The position numbers and the translations under genes were made by a program. A stretch of 64,000 nucleotides of DNA, taken from Heligmosomoides polygyrus polygyrus (lineage: Eukaryota; Nematoda; Chromadorea; Rhabditida; Heligmosomidae). The notes beneath the pieces are model-generated. The model was not told the origin of the DNA and searched no databases. It saw only the letters and a list, made by a program, of their open reading frames with translations. Positions within the stretch are counted from its first letter, which is position 1. The number at the start of each line of letters is the position of its first letter. This document shows positions 10,521-20,221 of this stretch, piece by piece. Location of the stretch: the NCBI GenBank assembly GCA_947396885.1, contig OX377203.1, positions 30,879,253 to 30,943,252 of the forward strand. Reading direction: 5' to 3'.

Positions 10521-10735
10521 CTGTGGGGGCCTTTAGGCCAGCGCGCAGGGCGTCCATACTTCGTCGCTGCGAATCGATGCTGCGTATCGAGCGGATCGCG
10601 CGGCGGGACCAACAGGGCGCAGAGAATCTGCGTCCTTTGAAGAGTCGTGGCGAAAGTCACGAGTCACGACAGGGGGATTGGCGGTATTTTCACCGTTAGA
10701 GGGCGGTAAGCGGTTGATGAACCTGGCATGATTCC

Positions 10736-10870
10736 CCACGTAATCATCCTTGCCATCGATCCTCCTTACCTACCATGAATTACCATACTGGCTTCTACCT
10801 TAGCGTCCTATTAATATATTATTGATCCTCCGTTACAACCTAGAGGGCGGTAAGCGGTTGATGAATCTGG
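10736..10870 (+). repeat. Fragment of fold-back arm joined to a TIR-element end
   Basis: About 105 bp (CACGTAATCATCCT to CCGTTACAACCT) repeats the sequence found at 11172-11290 inside the left arm of the adjacent fold-back element. It is followed by a copy of the terminal repeat of the 9315-10725 element (10842-10870). This indicates local shuffling between the two families. Confidence 0.65.
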
Positions 10871-11899
10871 CCCCTGCCGAGAGTGTATGACCGGCTGTTC
10901 TTCCGAAGTCAGTTCTCCTATGATTTTCGGCTTGATCTACCCTATTCGAATCAGTTTATCATCGATTTTCTTCCACTGTGACATCCGTTATATGTACATC
11001 AGACGTTCAGCGGCTTACTGGCTTCTTCAAAGTTTGTCGCCCTAGCCTGACACGTCTTCCGAACCCGAACGCGTAGGAGGGAGAGGGAGTAGGAGGGGGA
11101 TCGGTAAGCAAGGGAGCAGTAAGGTACGCTAGTAAGGTCCTACTCCCTCTCCCTCCTACGCGTTCCCCCCCCCACGTAATCATCCTCCCCATCGACCCTC
11201 CTTACCTACCCCCACCTACTGCCATGCCCTACCATACTGGCTTCTACTTTAGCATCCTATTGATATATTATTGATCCTCCGTTACAACCTATCCACCACT
11301 TACTGCCCCCCCCTCTTTCTGGTTCCCCGTTACTGGTCCAACACCTCACTTAGTGATCCTCCTTACTACCCTCCCCCACTTACTGGTTTACCTTACTGGT
11401 GTCGCCTTTCTGGCACCCTTTCTGATCTCCCTCACTGGTTCATCACTTAAGCCTTTCCCTTGTTGCTCCCTCTTTCCGGTCCACGCGATCAAAGGTCACC
11501 CTCGTACAGCTCAAACCACCACCCTTCCGTTGTGGCATGCGTAATACGGCGTTGGTGTTTCTTCTGCTGAATCCGTACGCTTGCAACGCTACGTAGGTGA
11601 CTAGCCTTCTGAATTCGGACGTCCGTTGACGTCGGTAAACGTATTCCGACCCCGGACGCTCACGACAGGACGCAAGAGACACGTTTTATCAACTCCCACG
11701 CTTTGCGGACCTAAACCATTACACCCTCGTACTCGTTTGCCTCAAAGATTCGCCAAAAACAAAACATGTTCTGTTACTATATGGACGACGGAGATTCTCC
11801 CTATAGTACTCGTTCTTGCCGTTCCGGTGTACCGTTCAGACAATTCCCTTGTAAGCTCATTCACCCATCTTTCCTCCAGATAGGGTGACGGCGAACTCC

Positions 11900-12140
11900 T
11901 CTGTCCACATCTAAGGTTAGCCACGTTATCGACTTCTTACGGCATCGTTTTCGTAGTCTCTTAGCCTCTTGGATGGGTTACTACAGAATGAAATGTCATT
12001 AAGGAGGGAAGTTTTTCTCAAATGACTTCGACTTTTCCAGGCTCTGAAGAAGGCAACAACGCCGAAACGCCAGCCGCAATAAAGGTCTATACCAATCCTG
12101 GCTACGCTCAACCAACGTACCGTCTAATACAACGACAACA
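11900..12140 (+). mobile_element. Penelope-like 3' fragment
   Basis: This fragment resembles 59270-59500, the 3' region of the Penelope-like element at 49-59.5 kb. Both share GACTTTTCCAGGCTCTG, then AGAAGGC, then ACGCCGAAAC, then AATAAAG. It has no coding remnant. It lies inside the fold-back element just before the satellite. Confidence 0.6.
12040..12090 (+). ncRNA. Possible hammerhead-ribozyme core
   Basis: CTGAAGA (12044-12050) fits the CUGANGA core, followed by a short GGC/GCC stem II (12052-12054 with 12061-12063) and GAAA at 12064-12067. Penelope-like elements are known to carry minimal hammerhead motifs, and this sits in a Penelope-like fragment. Stem I and a cleavage triplet are not convincing (a GTC lies near 12085), so activity is doubtful. 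Confidence 0.35.
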
Positions 12141-12194
12141 ATGCCAAAATTCATCGGGAGTCGGACGTGGAACTAATATAAAAGTTTTAATCAC

Positions 12195-13240
12195 CACCTA
12201 TATATAAAAGATTTTGTGCGTGGAGTGATCTAAGCTAAGTGAGCTACGCCGCATCATCCACAGCGAGAGCGGTCGAATGATCTAACCGAAGTGATTTACG
12301 CCGCATCATCCACAGCGAGGGCGGTCGAATGATCTAACCTGAGTGAGGTACGCCGCATCATCCACAGCGAGGGCGGTCGAATGATCTAACCTGAGTGAGA
12401 TACCACCACCTATCACCATCACCACCTATATATAAAAGAGTTTGTGCGTGGAGTGATCTAAGCTAAGTGAGCTACGCCGCATCATCCACAGCGAGGGCGG
12501 TCGAATGATCTAACCTGAGTAAGGTACGCCGCATCATCCACAGCGAGAGCGGTCGAATGATCTAACCGAAGTGAGGTACGCCGCATCATCCACAGCGAGG
12601 GCGGTCGAATGATCTAACCTGAGTAAGGTACGCCGCATCATCCACAGCGAGGGCGGTCGAATGATCTAACCTAAGTGAGATACCACCACCTATCACCATC
12701 ACCATCACCACATATATATAAAAGAGTTTGTGCGTGGAGTGATCTAAGCTAAGTGAGCTACGCCGCATCATCCACAGCGAGAGCGGTCGAATGATCTAAC
12801 CGAAGTGATTTTCGCCGCATCATCCACAGCGAGGGCGGTCGAATGATCTAACCTGAGTAAGGTACGCCGCATCATCCACAGCGAGGGCGGTCGAATGATC
12901 ACCATCACCACCTATATATAAAAGAGTTTGTGCGTGGAGTGATCTAAGCTAAGTGAGCTACGCGCATCATCCACAGCGAGAGCGGTCGAATGATCTAACC
13001 GAAGTGAGGTACGCCGCATCATTCACAGCGAGGGCGGTCGAATGATCTAACCTGAGTGAGATACCACCACCTATCACCATCACCACCTATCACCATCACC
13101 ACCTATATATAAAAGAGCTTGTGCGTGGAGTGATCTAAGCTAAGTGAGCTACGCCGCATCATCCACAGCGAAAGCGGTTGAGTGATCTAACCTGAATAAG
13201 GTGCTCCTCATCATCTACAGCGCGGGCGAAATTTGCTATT
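12195..13240 (+). repeat. 52-bp satellite in five TATA-headed blocks
   Basis: The basic unit is 52 bp (containing TACGCCGCATCATCCACAGC and GGGCGGTCGAATGATCTAAC). Units are grouped into five blocks. Each block opens with TATATATAAAAG (12199, 12427, 12713, 12913, 13104), then a variant unit (GTGCGTGGAGTGATCTAAGC), and the blocks are separated by CACCAT/CACCAC runs. Block spacings are 228, 286, 200 and 191 bases. The TATA-like heads match core-promoter consensus, but no transcript is shown. No protein is supported. Confidence 0.9.
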
Positions 13241-13329
13241 GAACGTGAGATGTTGCTGCAGCAGGGAAAACGCAGCCCTTTACTGCTTAACACAACAGCA
13301 TCTACGCGCGTTGTTGAGCGTCCAGATTC

Positions 13330-14270
13330 AGAAGCCAACTTCGTGCCATTAGCATGAGAAGACTACTAAAGGGGTAAGGGTAGAAGGGAGACTTGGAGGG
13401 TGGAGAACCGACGGCGATCAGGAGGCGGCGACCAGGAGGAGCATCGTGATGGTCGATGGGGAGAGCAATGAAGCAGGCCAGGAGGTGGTACCAAGAAGAG
13501 TTTAGGCAATACGGAGAAATCATTAGAGAGTTACCAATCAGGGAAGGGGGACAGTAAGGAGGATCAGCAAGGAGATCCATTAGCATTAAGAGAGACCGGA
13601 TTTAGAGGATGTGACACCGACGTCACACAATGGGCGCTCGCTCGCCGTCGTCGTGTCGTGAGCGTGGGAGAGCTACTTAATTGTAGTAGAGTAGTAGGGA
13701 GGATCCCGAGGGGGTGAAGAGGAATATACCTTGAAAAAGGGACCTGGAGGCGGGACCAGGACGGGGAACCAACAAGAAGGGAGCCGTAAGGGAATTCATA
13801 CGGAGAAGAAGGAATCTGCCATATGCATAGCCTCGTCATGCTCGACACAGCGGCCACTGCGCGCGCTTCTGAGTTTCCTGATCCAGAAAACGGACCCCCT
13901 ACTTCGCGCAGCAAGCATCCTCATTCTGAATACGTGTCACCGACCATGCCATGAGCCTGTGAGGACCACTAAGGAGATAGTGGAGAAGGGCGGTATGGGG
14001 ACCTCTATGGTAGACCAGGAGGGCAACCAGGAAGGAAAGGAAGAACCTGGAGGAGAGGCCAGGACAGAGAAACCAGCAAGAGGAGACCAGTAGGTGTCAG
14101 AAGTGGAAACAAAGAAGTGGGCCAGTAGTTGGGATCAGGAAGATGGGGACTAAAGAGGGGGAGAGAGGGGAGGGAAGACCTGTAAAGGCGGACCAGCAAT
14201 TGGATCCAGTAAGAAGACACGAGTAAGGGGGAACCTGGCTTCGGAAGACATGTCAACGACAACTTGAAAC
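13330..14270 (+). repeat. Purine-rich degenerate repeat of the fold-back interior
   Basis: This is G/A-rich sequence with recurring ACCAG followed by AAG, AGG and GGGA phrases (for example GACCAGGAGGGCAACCAGGA). It resembles the short motifs of the fold-back arms. Frames are open on both strands because of composition. No gene is supported. Confidence 0.5.
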
Positions 14271-14539
14271 GCTAGCTGTTGAGCATGAGAACGATTGCGG
14301 AAGAGCAACCTGAGGGGCAGAAGTACTGCGCAGCACAAACCAATGACGTCAATGGACGGTCCGGAGAGAATATCTATGAGGAAGGCACCGAAGTGGTGAA
14401 GGGCTTGATGCCGACAAAGCACGCACCAAGTCCTAGATGCTAGCGATTCTTATGTTTTACAAAAACTACTTTCCATAGGTCAGTGATGCTACAAAGTCGC
14501 GCGAAGCGCGCAAGTGCGAGAGACGCCGTTAGGCGTGTC

Positions 14540-14600
14540 GGAGCACTTGTATAAAAGAGTTAGCATCTGCCCATCTGCTTGTCCGTCGGTCCGAGGCCGT
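14540..14600 (+). promoter_or_regulatory. TATA-like element near the right fold-back arm
   Basis: TGTATAAAAGAGTTAGCATC lies at 14549-14568, followed by pyrimidine-rich CATCTGCCCATCTGCTTGTC. It echoes the TATATAAAAGAG heads of the satellite blocks and sits about 60 bases upstream of the right arm. A promoter role is only a suggestion. Confidence 0.3.
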
Positions 14601-15319
14601 CCCTAGACGCCGCCCTCCAGGCGTGGGAGTTCATAAAACGTGTCTCTTGCGTCCTGTCGTGAGCGTCCGGGGTCGGAATACGTTTACCGACGTCAAAGGA
14701 CGTCCGAATTCAGAAGGCTTGTCACCTACGTGGCGTTGCAAGCGTACGGATTCAGCAGACGTGACACCAACGCCGTATCACGCATGCCACAACGGGAAGG
14801 TGGTGGTTGGAGCTGTACCTTTGATCGCGTGGACCAGAAAGGGGGAACAACAAGAGAAAGGCTTAAGTGATGGACCAGTGGGGGAGATCAGAAAGGGTGC
14901 CAGTAAGGCAACACCAGTAAGGTAAACCAGAAAGTGGGGGAGGGTAGTAAGGAGGATCACTAAGTGAGGACCAGTAAGTGTTAGACCAGTAAGGGGAACC
15001 AGAAAGAGGGGGGGGGGCAGCAAGTGGTGGTAGGTTGTAACGGAGGATCAATAATATATCAATAGGATGCTAAAGTAGAAGCCAGTATGGTAGGGCATGG
15101 CAGTAGGTGGGGGTAGGTAAGGAGGGTCGATGGGGAGGATGATTACGTGGGGGGGGGGGGGGAACGCGTAGGAGGGAGAGGGAGTAGGAGGGGGGATCGG
15201 TAAGCAAGGGAGCAGTAAGGTACGCTAGTAAGGTACGTCGTGCTTCGATCGAATCGATCGATATGGAGGAGGGTCGTTGGTCAGTCGGCGGCGGATCGCA
15301 GCTCTTCCACCGCCGCTAG

Positions 15320-15600
15320 AAGAAAACCCTGGGAGAGGGGAGCAGTTTTCACACAAGCAGCTTGGATGCACCACACGCTGGAGTCTCTTTCCTAGCTGTC
15401 TCGCGCTCGAAGAGCGCAGAACCCAGCTGCGCACTTCCCCCGAGCGACGGGAGCAGCTCTAGCACAAGCAGCTTTGATCGCACACACCCTGGAGTCCCTT
15501 CCCTAGCCTGATTCTGCAGTGCAGTATCCAGCCGTGGACTCCCCCTAAGCGACGAAAGCAGTTTCCATACGAGCATCTTTGTTGGCACACACCCTTTAGG
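15320..15600 (-). repeat. Diverged copies of the 113/114-bp repeat
   Basis: Two to three diverged units related to the 114-bp repeat lie in reverse orientation to those at 6.3 kb. They contain CGCTCGAAGAGCGCAGAACC, GGAGTCCCTTCCCTAGCCTG and GAAAGCAGTTTCC. They start about 90 bases outside the right arm of the fold-back element and precede the second SINE copy. Confidence 0.75.
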
Positions 15601-15744
15601 GCCGAAAGATTTAGGCGAAGGGCGGCTGTCGGCAACATACCCAGTGACGTACGCGACGCAGCCGCTTGCACTCCACTTTGGCGACGGAGCGCGAAAGCCG
15701 TACGAGTTCTGCCTCTTATACGCCCGCGATGACACCTTCGCCAA

Positions 15745-15915
15745 GCAGCTCGTGGTGCAGTGGGTAGAGCGTCTCGCGGTGATGACGGAGGTCAGGGGTT
15801 CGGTTCCTCTGCACGCCAGTGTTTTCGCATTTCAACTGACTGGATGAGATCTCAGGAGTTTTAACGTCTACTCAATTTTCAGACGTTTTCTGCCCTTTTT
15901 TCCAGCTGTAACGGT
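15745..15915 (+). mobile_element. tRNA-derived SINE, plus strand
   Basis: The A-box-like GTGGTGCAGTGGG (15752-15764) and B box GGTTCGGTTCC (15797-15807) form a tRNA-like head with a plausible T-arm (CAGGGG pairing CCTCTG). The body (GCATTTCAACTGACTGGATG, GTTTTAACGTCTAC, TTTTTTCCAGCTG) matches the minus-strand copy at 6615-6845. It runs directly into a 113/114-bp tandem array. Confidence 0.8.
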
Positions 15916-16185
15916 TTTGCAGAACCCAGCTGCGGACTCCTCCCTGAGCGACGAAAGCAGTTTCCACACGAGCAGCTTGGATGGCACCCACCCCGGAGTC
16001 CCTTCCCTAGCCTGGTCCTGCGCTCGAAGAGCGCAGAACCTAGCTGCGGACTCCCCCCTGAGCGACGAAAGCAGTTTCCACACGAGCAGCTTGGATGGCA
16101 CCACCCCGGAGTCCCTTCCCTAGCCTGGTCCTGCGCTCGAAGAGCGCAGAACCCAGCTGCGGACTCCCTCTGAGCGACGAAAGAA
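15916..16185 (-). repeat. 113/114-bp tandem repeat following the SINE
   Basis: The same repeat as at 6301-6642 appears here as its reverse complement, with the phrase AGCTGCGG at 15928, 16042 and 16155 (periods 114 and 113). Each unit contains the palindrome TGCGCTCGAAGAGCGCA. The last unit is truncated near 16182. Confidence 0.9.
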
Positions 16186-16300
16186 CCCAACAGCAATGGA
16201 TTTCGCGCTCCATCGCGAACGCATGCGGAGCCGCCGCGCTGCTGGCAAATTGCCAACAGCCGCCCTTCGCCCAACTAATGCGGCCCACCCTTTAGGCCTA

Positions 16301-16424
16301 TGTCATACCATCGCTCACCCCGAGCGACGCCTAATGATATGCTCCCATATCGATCGGGCGGCGCGATGGAATCGATATGGGTGCATATCATTAGGCGCCG
16401 CTCGGGGTGAGCGATGGTATGACA
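16301..16424. repeat. Palindromic hairpin element, about 54-bp arms
   Basis: The left arm begins TGTCATACCATCGCTCACCC at 16301 and its near-perfect reverse complement ends at 16424. The arms surround a GC-rich loop of about 16 bases (CGGGCGGCGCGATGGA). It is non-coding. Such a structure suggests a small fold-back MITE; target duplications were not found. Confidence 0.8.
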
Positions 16425-16541
16425 AAGGCAAGTCTCTTCCCTAGCCTTCCCTAGCCGCCGACTCCCCATGAGCGCGCAGTGCTAAGAAGGAAAGATTTGA
16501 AGGATAACCGCGATCGCTTAGAACTCGCTTCTAAGGCGTAC

Positions 16542-16912
16542 CTGTATTGACTTATCAGGAATTGAATTCACCATAAATTTCATCAACCAGCCTGCTCCAC
16601 GATAGTAGTACTGGAAGAAAATGTCCAGGTCAGGATTCTCCAGACCTGAGACTACCATTTCGGGCTGTTCGCAATCTGAAAAAGTGACCAGTTATTAGTC
16701 TGCCTAAGGCATTGTTTACTGGAGGCTTTTCAATGAAAATGTGAAAATTTAGAACGTTGCTGCTTCTCTGTGCCCAACATCCTGCACTATTGTAAGCAAC
16801 GTCCTCTTACGGCACCAGCATACCCTGATGGGCAGACCTTGAGTGGTGTACCTCCATGACCACTGATTTGCATCGAGCATCGAATAGTAATGAACCTTCC
16901 AATGAAACGAAA
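16542..16912 (-). CDS. Two candidate exons joined in frame, unrecognised protein
   Basis: Exon one is 16912-16852 (61 nt), after acceptor CTGTTTCAG and before donor GTACAC. Exon two is 16675-16542 (134 nt), after acceptor CTTTTTCAG and before donor GTACGC. The two join in one open frame across a 176-base intron, with a G-AT split codon giving aspartate. Exon two is open in only one frame and reads CEQPEMVVSGLENPDLD, then IFFQYYYRGAGWLMKFMV, ending SIPDKSIQ. Good splice signals at all four borders plus phase agreement make this the best host-gene candidate in the window. The blocks at 8.2 and 4.9-5.3 kb on the same strand could be downstream exons, but at least one linking exon would be missing. 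No family recognised. Confidence 0.5.
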
Positions 16913-17499
16913 CTGAAACAGACCCTCCCAGCATTTTCAAAATGATGCTCTTCGCTCTGTGATATCAACCCGCAGAAAGCCGCATTCATCTTAACTGATA
17001 ATCGCTTGCTCAAATTTATTGAGACCGTGCCAGTGAGTTCTTGTGCGACCCTACTTTAGGAGAACACCCCAATTACGGCGGTTGTTTCCGTCTCCTTTTG
17101 TAGGGCGATGAAATTGCCTGAGCGCCTTTATATCAACAAGCGACCACTGAGCTCGCGGGTAGACTCCGGATATGGGGTGGGAGGACAACCCTTCACTTAA
17201 GTAGAAGCCGAGGAAGAATGAAAGACGGTAGGGTCTGTAAAGACCGCTCCAAACGGGTGGGCGTACTCTCTATTGCTTTTGGCAAAGGATTGTCTCGTAT
17301 TTCTCGACGTTCTATGTAATTGTTGTACCCCTTAATAGATTCTTCTTTCCGGGGTGGCTTCGACATTGCAGAGATTCGCACGCACGTTCGTTCACGGTGG
17401 AAGACATCTAATGAGCGCAGCACAGGTTTCATTTTCTTAAAGAAAATTTTAACGTTTTGAATAGAACCGTTTTGTAATTAGATATAAGGATTTTCTGAC

Positions 17500-18837
17500 G
17501 GCAGATTCCGAACTCATGAGAAGCCTTCATATTTTGCAGATTTTGCCAGGATGTCATGAACACGACTGTTTTCTACCTGACATATTCGTCCGAAATTATA
17601 CTCTGTAAAATTTCAAATGTTAGTTACTAATGATGACTTAAGCGCTTTCCCTACAAAAATTTTTCAGGAACTATCGAATCGATGAGGAAGTCGCACCCAA
17701 GGCATGGACTTGTCACGGAAGTAGCGTTCTCCCTTCTAAAGGAACAACATCAGAAAGTGCAATTGTGCACTATAAAAATTTCAAGCCCTGCTTAACACAC
17801 AGTGAGAAAATCATGAGACGATCAGAAACTATCAATAATCCATACAAAATACTGTGTGTTTGTTTTGCGTACTTTACAAGTGACAAGACGGAACAGCTCC
17901 ACCACCCGCCACTCTTTACTCTCTCCAGCTTAGGTTTTCGGCCTTGAAAAGGCGTTTATGACCTTGGATGCAGATGTTTTTGATTGAGCGCAGTGACAAC
18001 ACGGCTGCGTGGATAGTTGAGCGTAAGAGGCTGCGGAGGGTGAGGGTCTGTGGAAGAACAGAACTGAAGGTGGACGTGACAGGAGATATGTAGGAGAAGT
18101 AGGAATTGTGAGAGAGGGATGAGGATCGGAAATGCGACGGCAGAATCTTACTTACAGCCAACAGGTAACAAGGGAAGGATACTAGGTGACCATGGAACTT
18201 TGAGATGACACGTATATCAATGGATGCGGCTTCGAACGCTGACTCCAAATACGTGTTCTGTGAACGGAGTTATGAGCCATTTTCATAGCAGGCTCCTTTG
18301 CCCTCTAGGCCCACAAGAGAGCGAACTCAACTAGGGTTGAAACTGCACTGCCGGCCAAGCAGTAATGGCGCAGCGAGTAGAGGACCGGCGTGGTGAGACG
18401 GGGTCAGGGTCAAGCTTAACGTTCGGGAATCGAAGGGGAAGTCGTACTCTCTCGGTTTTTGGCAGAGAATTCTCTCCAATTTCAGGTTTTTAGGTGACGC
18501 TTGCGCACATCAACAAGCTTTTTTCAGGTGTGGCTACGATAATGGGGACAAATGTAAGCAGTTTTGTTTTCTGAAGTTATGAAATGGAATTGGATATTAA
18601 ACTTTTTAATACTGACTGTTGTACAGTGAAAAATAAAGACTTTCTCTCCGCATGCTTAATACTAATGAGAGGTTTTTCAGATTTTTCCAGGATGCCATGG
18701 ACACGGCAGTTTTTAACCTGAAGGAGCGACATCATCCTCCAAAATTGCACTGTACGAAGTTTCAAGTGTTGATTACTGAGGACAACCTAATCATGTTTCA
18801 TCACTTACGAGCCGAATTTGTTGCTAGCCAAGAGTGA
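17500..18837 (+). repeat. Three diverged copies of an exon-like segment
   Basis: The best copy (18679-18837) follows TTTTTCAG and reads FFQDAMDTAVFNLKERHHPP, then KLHCTKFQVLITEDNLIMFH to a stop. A second copy (about 17540-17640) also follows TTTTGCAG and reads FCQDVMNTTVFYL before decaying. A third (about 17665-17790) follows TTTTTCAG and reads VAFSLLKEQHQKVQLCTIK. The flanks of the first two are also similar (CGTACTCTCT..TTTTGGCA.AGAAT..TCTC at about 17260 and 18450). A tRNA-like head with B-box-like CGTTCGGGAATC lies at about 18360-18435. This may be an exon duplication or a repeat family that captured an exon. Confidence 0.4.
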
Positions 18838-18839
18838 CA

Positions 18840-19395
18840 ATCTTCTTAGTTTGTTGAAAAGTTAACGTACTTTGGTAGAGATTCATCTTCGATCCGCCTT
18901 GATCTTGTCGGCTATTTTTTCTAAGCAGGAGAGTCTTCGAACTTGCGGAGAACTTTTGCGATGCAATTTTTACAGGATGTAGGGTCCCATGTGGGGAATC
19001 CAAAATCATTTTCAAGTCATTTTTTCGGAATGCTCTTCTGTGGCCAAAAAAGGCGTGTAAAAACGCGAGCGCGAAGTTCATCCTGCAAAACTAACCGAAT
19101 GTGAACGGTTGGATAGCGATGTCGCACATCGAGTTGTTTTTATAGCTAGGCCCCCGGTGTCGCCAAAGATTTCCACACATCGGGTCGTTATTATTATGTG
19201 CTCGGATAATCACAGGAGTCACTTTTTAGACGAATAATGCTTTTAGTAAGTGAATATACTGTAAATATCCCTTGTGTGCTTTCATTTGAGTAACCTCTCA
19301 TATTTGCACTGTATCATAGTATCAGCAACGATACCGCAAATGCACACAGACACATACAATTCATGGGAAAGGTCATGCATCTGGTTTGTTACCGG
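18840..19395. other. Unassigned
   Basis: I see no gene, TIR or tandem repeat here. One short minus-strand open stretch (18824-19081) is not convincing. Confidence 0.3.
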
Positions 19396-19399
19396 TAAA

Positions 19400-19950
19400 T
19401 GCTTACCAGGAAAGGGTCTCAGGCGTAGGTCTGGACGGGGGAAATAGATAGTACTACGAGAATCTCCACCCTTCACATAGTAGAAAACCATGTTTCGTTA
19501 TTGCTGAGTCCTCCAACCAAAAGAGCTACGAGCCCTTGAAGGCGGAGTACAGTAGCGCACAGTCAGCACGGTGCTCACGTGCATGCGTGCGCGCGCTGTT
19601 CATGGGACGTGGCGAAAGGCTGTGCGGTAAGCGAGTCGGTGGCTCAGCAGGGCGCGAGGTTGCCTCAAAAGTGTCAGGCCAGACGTTCGGCTCTCGTGCC
19701 TTGGACTACTTTTGCATTTTCCGTAACCGCTGCCTTCCTCTCCAATTTGCTTCCTACACATCTACACATCACGGGAGTCGAACATCTGGTCACCTTTAAA
19801 GCAGCCTCGCATCTTCAAGGGCCGTACTTCTTTGGTTAAAGGAATCAGCAAAAACGAAGGATGTTTTTCTTCTATATGAAGGGTGGAAATTCTCGCAGTA
19901 CTATCCATTTCCCCCGTTCAGACCTACGCCTGAGACCCTTCCCTGGTTAG
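19400..19950. repeat. Inverted repeat with about 130-bp arms
   Basis: The left arm (about 19403-19530) and right arm (about 19820-19950) are inverted copies, roughly 90 percent alike over the best 80 bases (GAAGGGTGGA, AGTACTATC, TTTCCCCCGT, CCTACGCCTGAGACCC). Both arms end in CCTGGT followed by TAGC or AAGC. The 290-base spacer is unassigned. A frame through the arms (STIYFPRPDLRLRPFPG) is not conserved between them. Confidence 0.65.
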
Positions 19951-20221
19951 CACAAAAATGTTTTTTCTCTCGGACGTGTTGTCGCTCCGCTTCTGTCAGC
20001 GTTCGATCCTGATTTCACTCCTCCTACAAGGAGAGAGATTGCTGTTGGAGATGTCTGAAACAGCTTCTTCAGGAGGAAGTGTATAGCGATATCGAGTGTG
20101 TGGAGGAGGATTAAGGGATGCATGTCAGAATTTATACAAATAATTCCGCTCCGTAGCAAGGAAAATGGGACCCCTTTCTTGTTTCACTAACTTGGTTTAT
20201 TAGCAGCGCCTCGATAAAGAA

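Larger units (their letters stand above)
9315..10725. mobile_element. Non-autonomous TIR element, GC-rich
   Basis: The ends form inverted repeats of about 46 bp with four mismatches (left from 9315, right ending 10725). Their shared core is TTCATCAACCGCTT, then CCGCCCTCTAACGGTGAAAA. No transposase frame is visible and the target duplication is unclear, so the superfamily is not assigned. A related single end recurs at 10842-10870. The interior contains a repeat shared with 39.24-39.45 kb and a set of GC-rich palindromes at 10.27-10.52 kb. Confidence 0.65.
11069..15234. mobile_element. Fold-back element with about 0.6-kb inverted arms
   Basis: The left arm (11139-11701) and right arm (14621 to about 15234) are long, diverged inverted copies of each other. 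They share CACGTGTCTCTTGCGTCCTG-type inner ends and outer CTCCCTCTCCCTCCTACGCG. The arms consist largely of degenerate short repeats around CTTACTGGTTCCCC (reverse: GACCAGTAAGGGGG). The left outer tip carries a local 26-bp perfect hairpin (11069-11094 with 11139-11164). Between the arms lie a Penelope-type fragment, a 52-bp satellite and a purine-rich degenerate repeat. No transposase is visible. Long, internally repetitive inverted arms are the hallmark of FB-type elements; the superfamily is not established. Confidence 0.7.

Noticed and set aside
10251..10699. Arginine/proline-rich proteins
   Set aside because: GC-rich palindromic repeats keep many frames open on both strands; there is no domain or codon pattern.
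12195..13240. CRISPR-like array
   Set aside because: The 52-bp units are contiguous and lack unique spacers, and the surrounding DNA is eukaryotic transposon sequence.
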